In this document: positions 5,627 to 5,924 of the stretch, one piece after another
Layout of the letters: each line of letters opens with the position of its first letter
Numbering within the stretch: the first letter of the stretch is position 1
Position numbers and translations under genes: made by a program
Notes under the pieces: model-generated
Told to the model about the DNA's origin: nothing
What the model saw: the letters and a program-made list of their open reading frames with translations, nothing else
Databases searched by the model: none
From: Bacteroidaceae bacterium
Lineage (GTDB): Bacteria > Bacteroidota > Bacteroidia > Bacteroidales > Bacteroidaceae
Direction of reading: 5' to 3'
Assembly (NCBI GenBank): GCA_017383665.1
Contig: JAFNWA010000097.1
Span: 1-5,924 of the forward strand
DNA: 5,924 bases

Positions 5627-5924
5627 ATGGGACTTTCAAAGAAAAATAAAGAGGCACTCAATACTCCTCTTTTCAAGGAAAACCCTGTAACCGTTCAGGT
5701 GCTCGGTATCTGTTCAGCTTTGGCTGTTACAAGCAAGCTCGAGCCTGCAATCGTGATGGGTCTTTCTGTGACTATTATTGTGGCTATGGCCAATGTGATT
5801 ATCTCACTTATCCGCAATACAATCCCAATGCGCATCCGTATCATCATCCAGTTGGTGGTTGTTGCTGCTTTGGTAACATTGGTTAGTGAGGTGCTCAAGG
5901 CATTCGCATACGATGTGAGCGTAC
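5627..5924 (+). CDS. nqrD: Na+-NQR subunit D, 5' part (cut by the window edge)
   Basis: ATG 5627 opens a frame that continues to the end of the window: 99 complete codons plus one base, roughly half of a typical NqrD. The N-terminus (MGLSKKNKEALNTPLFKENP) and then VTVQVLGICSALAVTSKLEP are diagnostic. C29 matches the conserved cysteine which, with its partners in NqrD and NqrE, ligates the intramembrane iron-sulfur centre linking the cytoplasmic and periplasmic cofactors. Membrane helices appear at about 39-61 and 70-90, separated by RNTIPMRIR. The start is supported by AGGAGG seven bases upstream. NqrE and NqrF are expected next, outside the window. Confidence 0.96.
   Translation, partial: MGLSKKNKEALNTPLFKENPVTVQVLGICSALAVTSKLEPAIVMGLSVTIIVAMANVIISLIRNTIPMRIRIIIQLVVVAALVTLVSEVLKAFAYDVSV

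Overview
The window looks like chromosome from a Bacteroidota bacterium, most likely Bacteroidales of the Prevotella/Bacteroides type. Three things point there: the Na+-translocating NADH:quinone reductase (Na+-NQR) proteins, a secreted protein ending in the 'YDLQGKKV..PTKGIYIVDGKKVLVK'-type tail typical of that order, and a TAnnTTTG-type promoter box ahead of nqrA. This is judged by reading alone; no database search was possible.

Layout. Positions 1-427 are AT-rich (about 29% G+C by hand count) and hold the 3' end of one unrecognised gene (1-102) and a small unrecognised ORF (124-354). At about 430 the composition rises sharply and a secreted two-domain protein begins (428-1432). Its last codons lie inside an 81-bp tandem repeat (1415-1592), followed by a strong intrinsic terminator (1612-1655). 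Positions 1656-2033 hold no convincing gene. They contain a short degenerate palindromic element (1691-1767) and a stretch with ORFs on both strands and small hairpins (1803-2003). From about 2034 a promoter region leads into the nqr operon, all on the + strand: nqrA (2102-3451), nqrB (3520-4763, broken by one missing base near 3864), nqrC (4770-5606) and the first 99 codons of nqrD (5627 to the edge). nqrE and nqrF presumably follow outside the window.

How the genes work together. NqrA-F form a membrane complex that oxidises NADH, reduces quinone and pumps Na+ out of the cell. NqrB and NqrC carry covalently bound FMN on threonine, and NqrD (with NqrE) holds an intramembrane iron-sulfur centre.

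The most notable point is that NqrC carries an extra N-terminal rubredoxin-like domain with four cysteines (CxxCG...CPxC) directly before its single membrane helix. This would place a second iron redox centre on the cytoplasmic face of the pump. Also worth checking are the nqrB frameshift and a non-canonical TCAT sequence at the NqrB flavin-attachment site, where the usual motif is [S/T]GAT.
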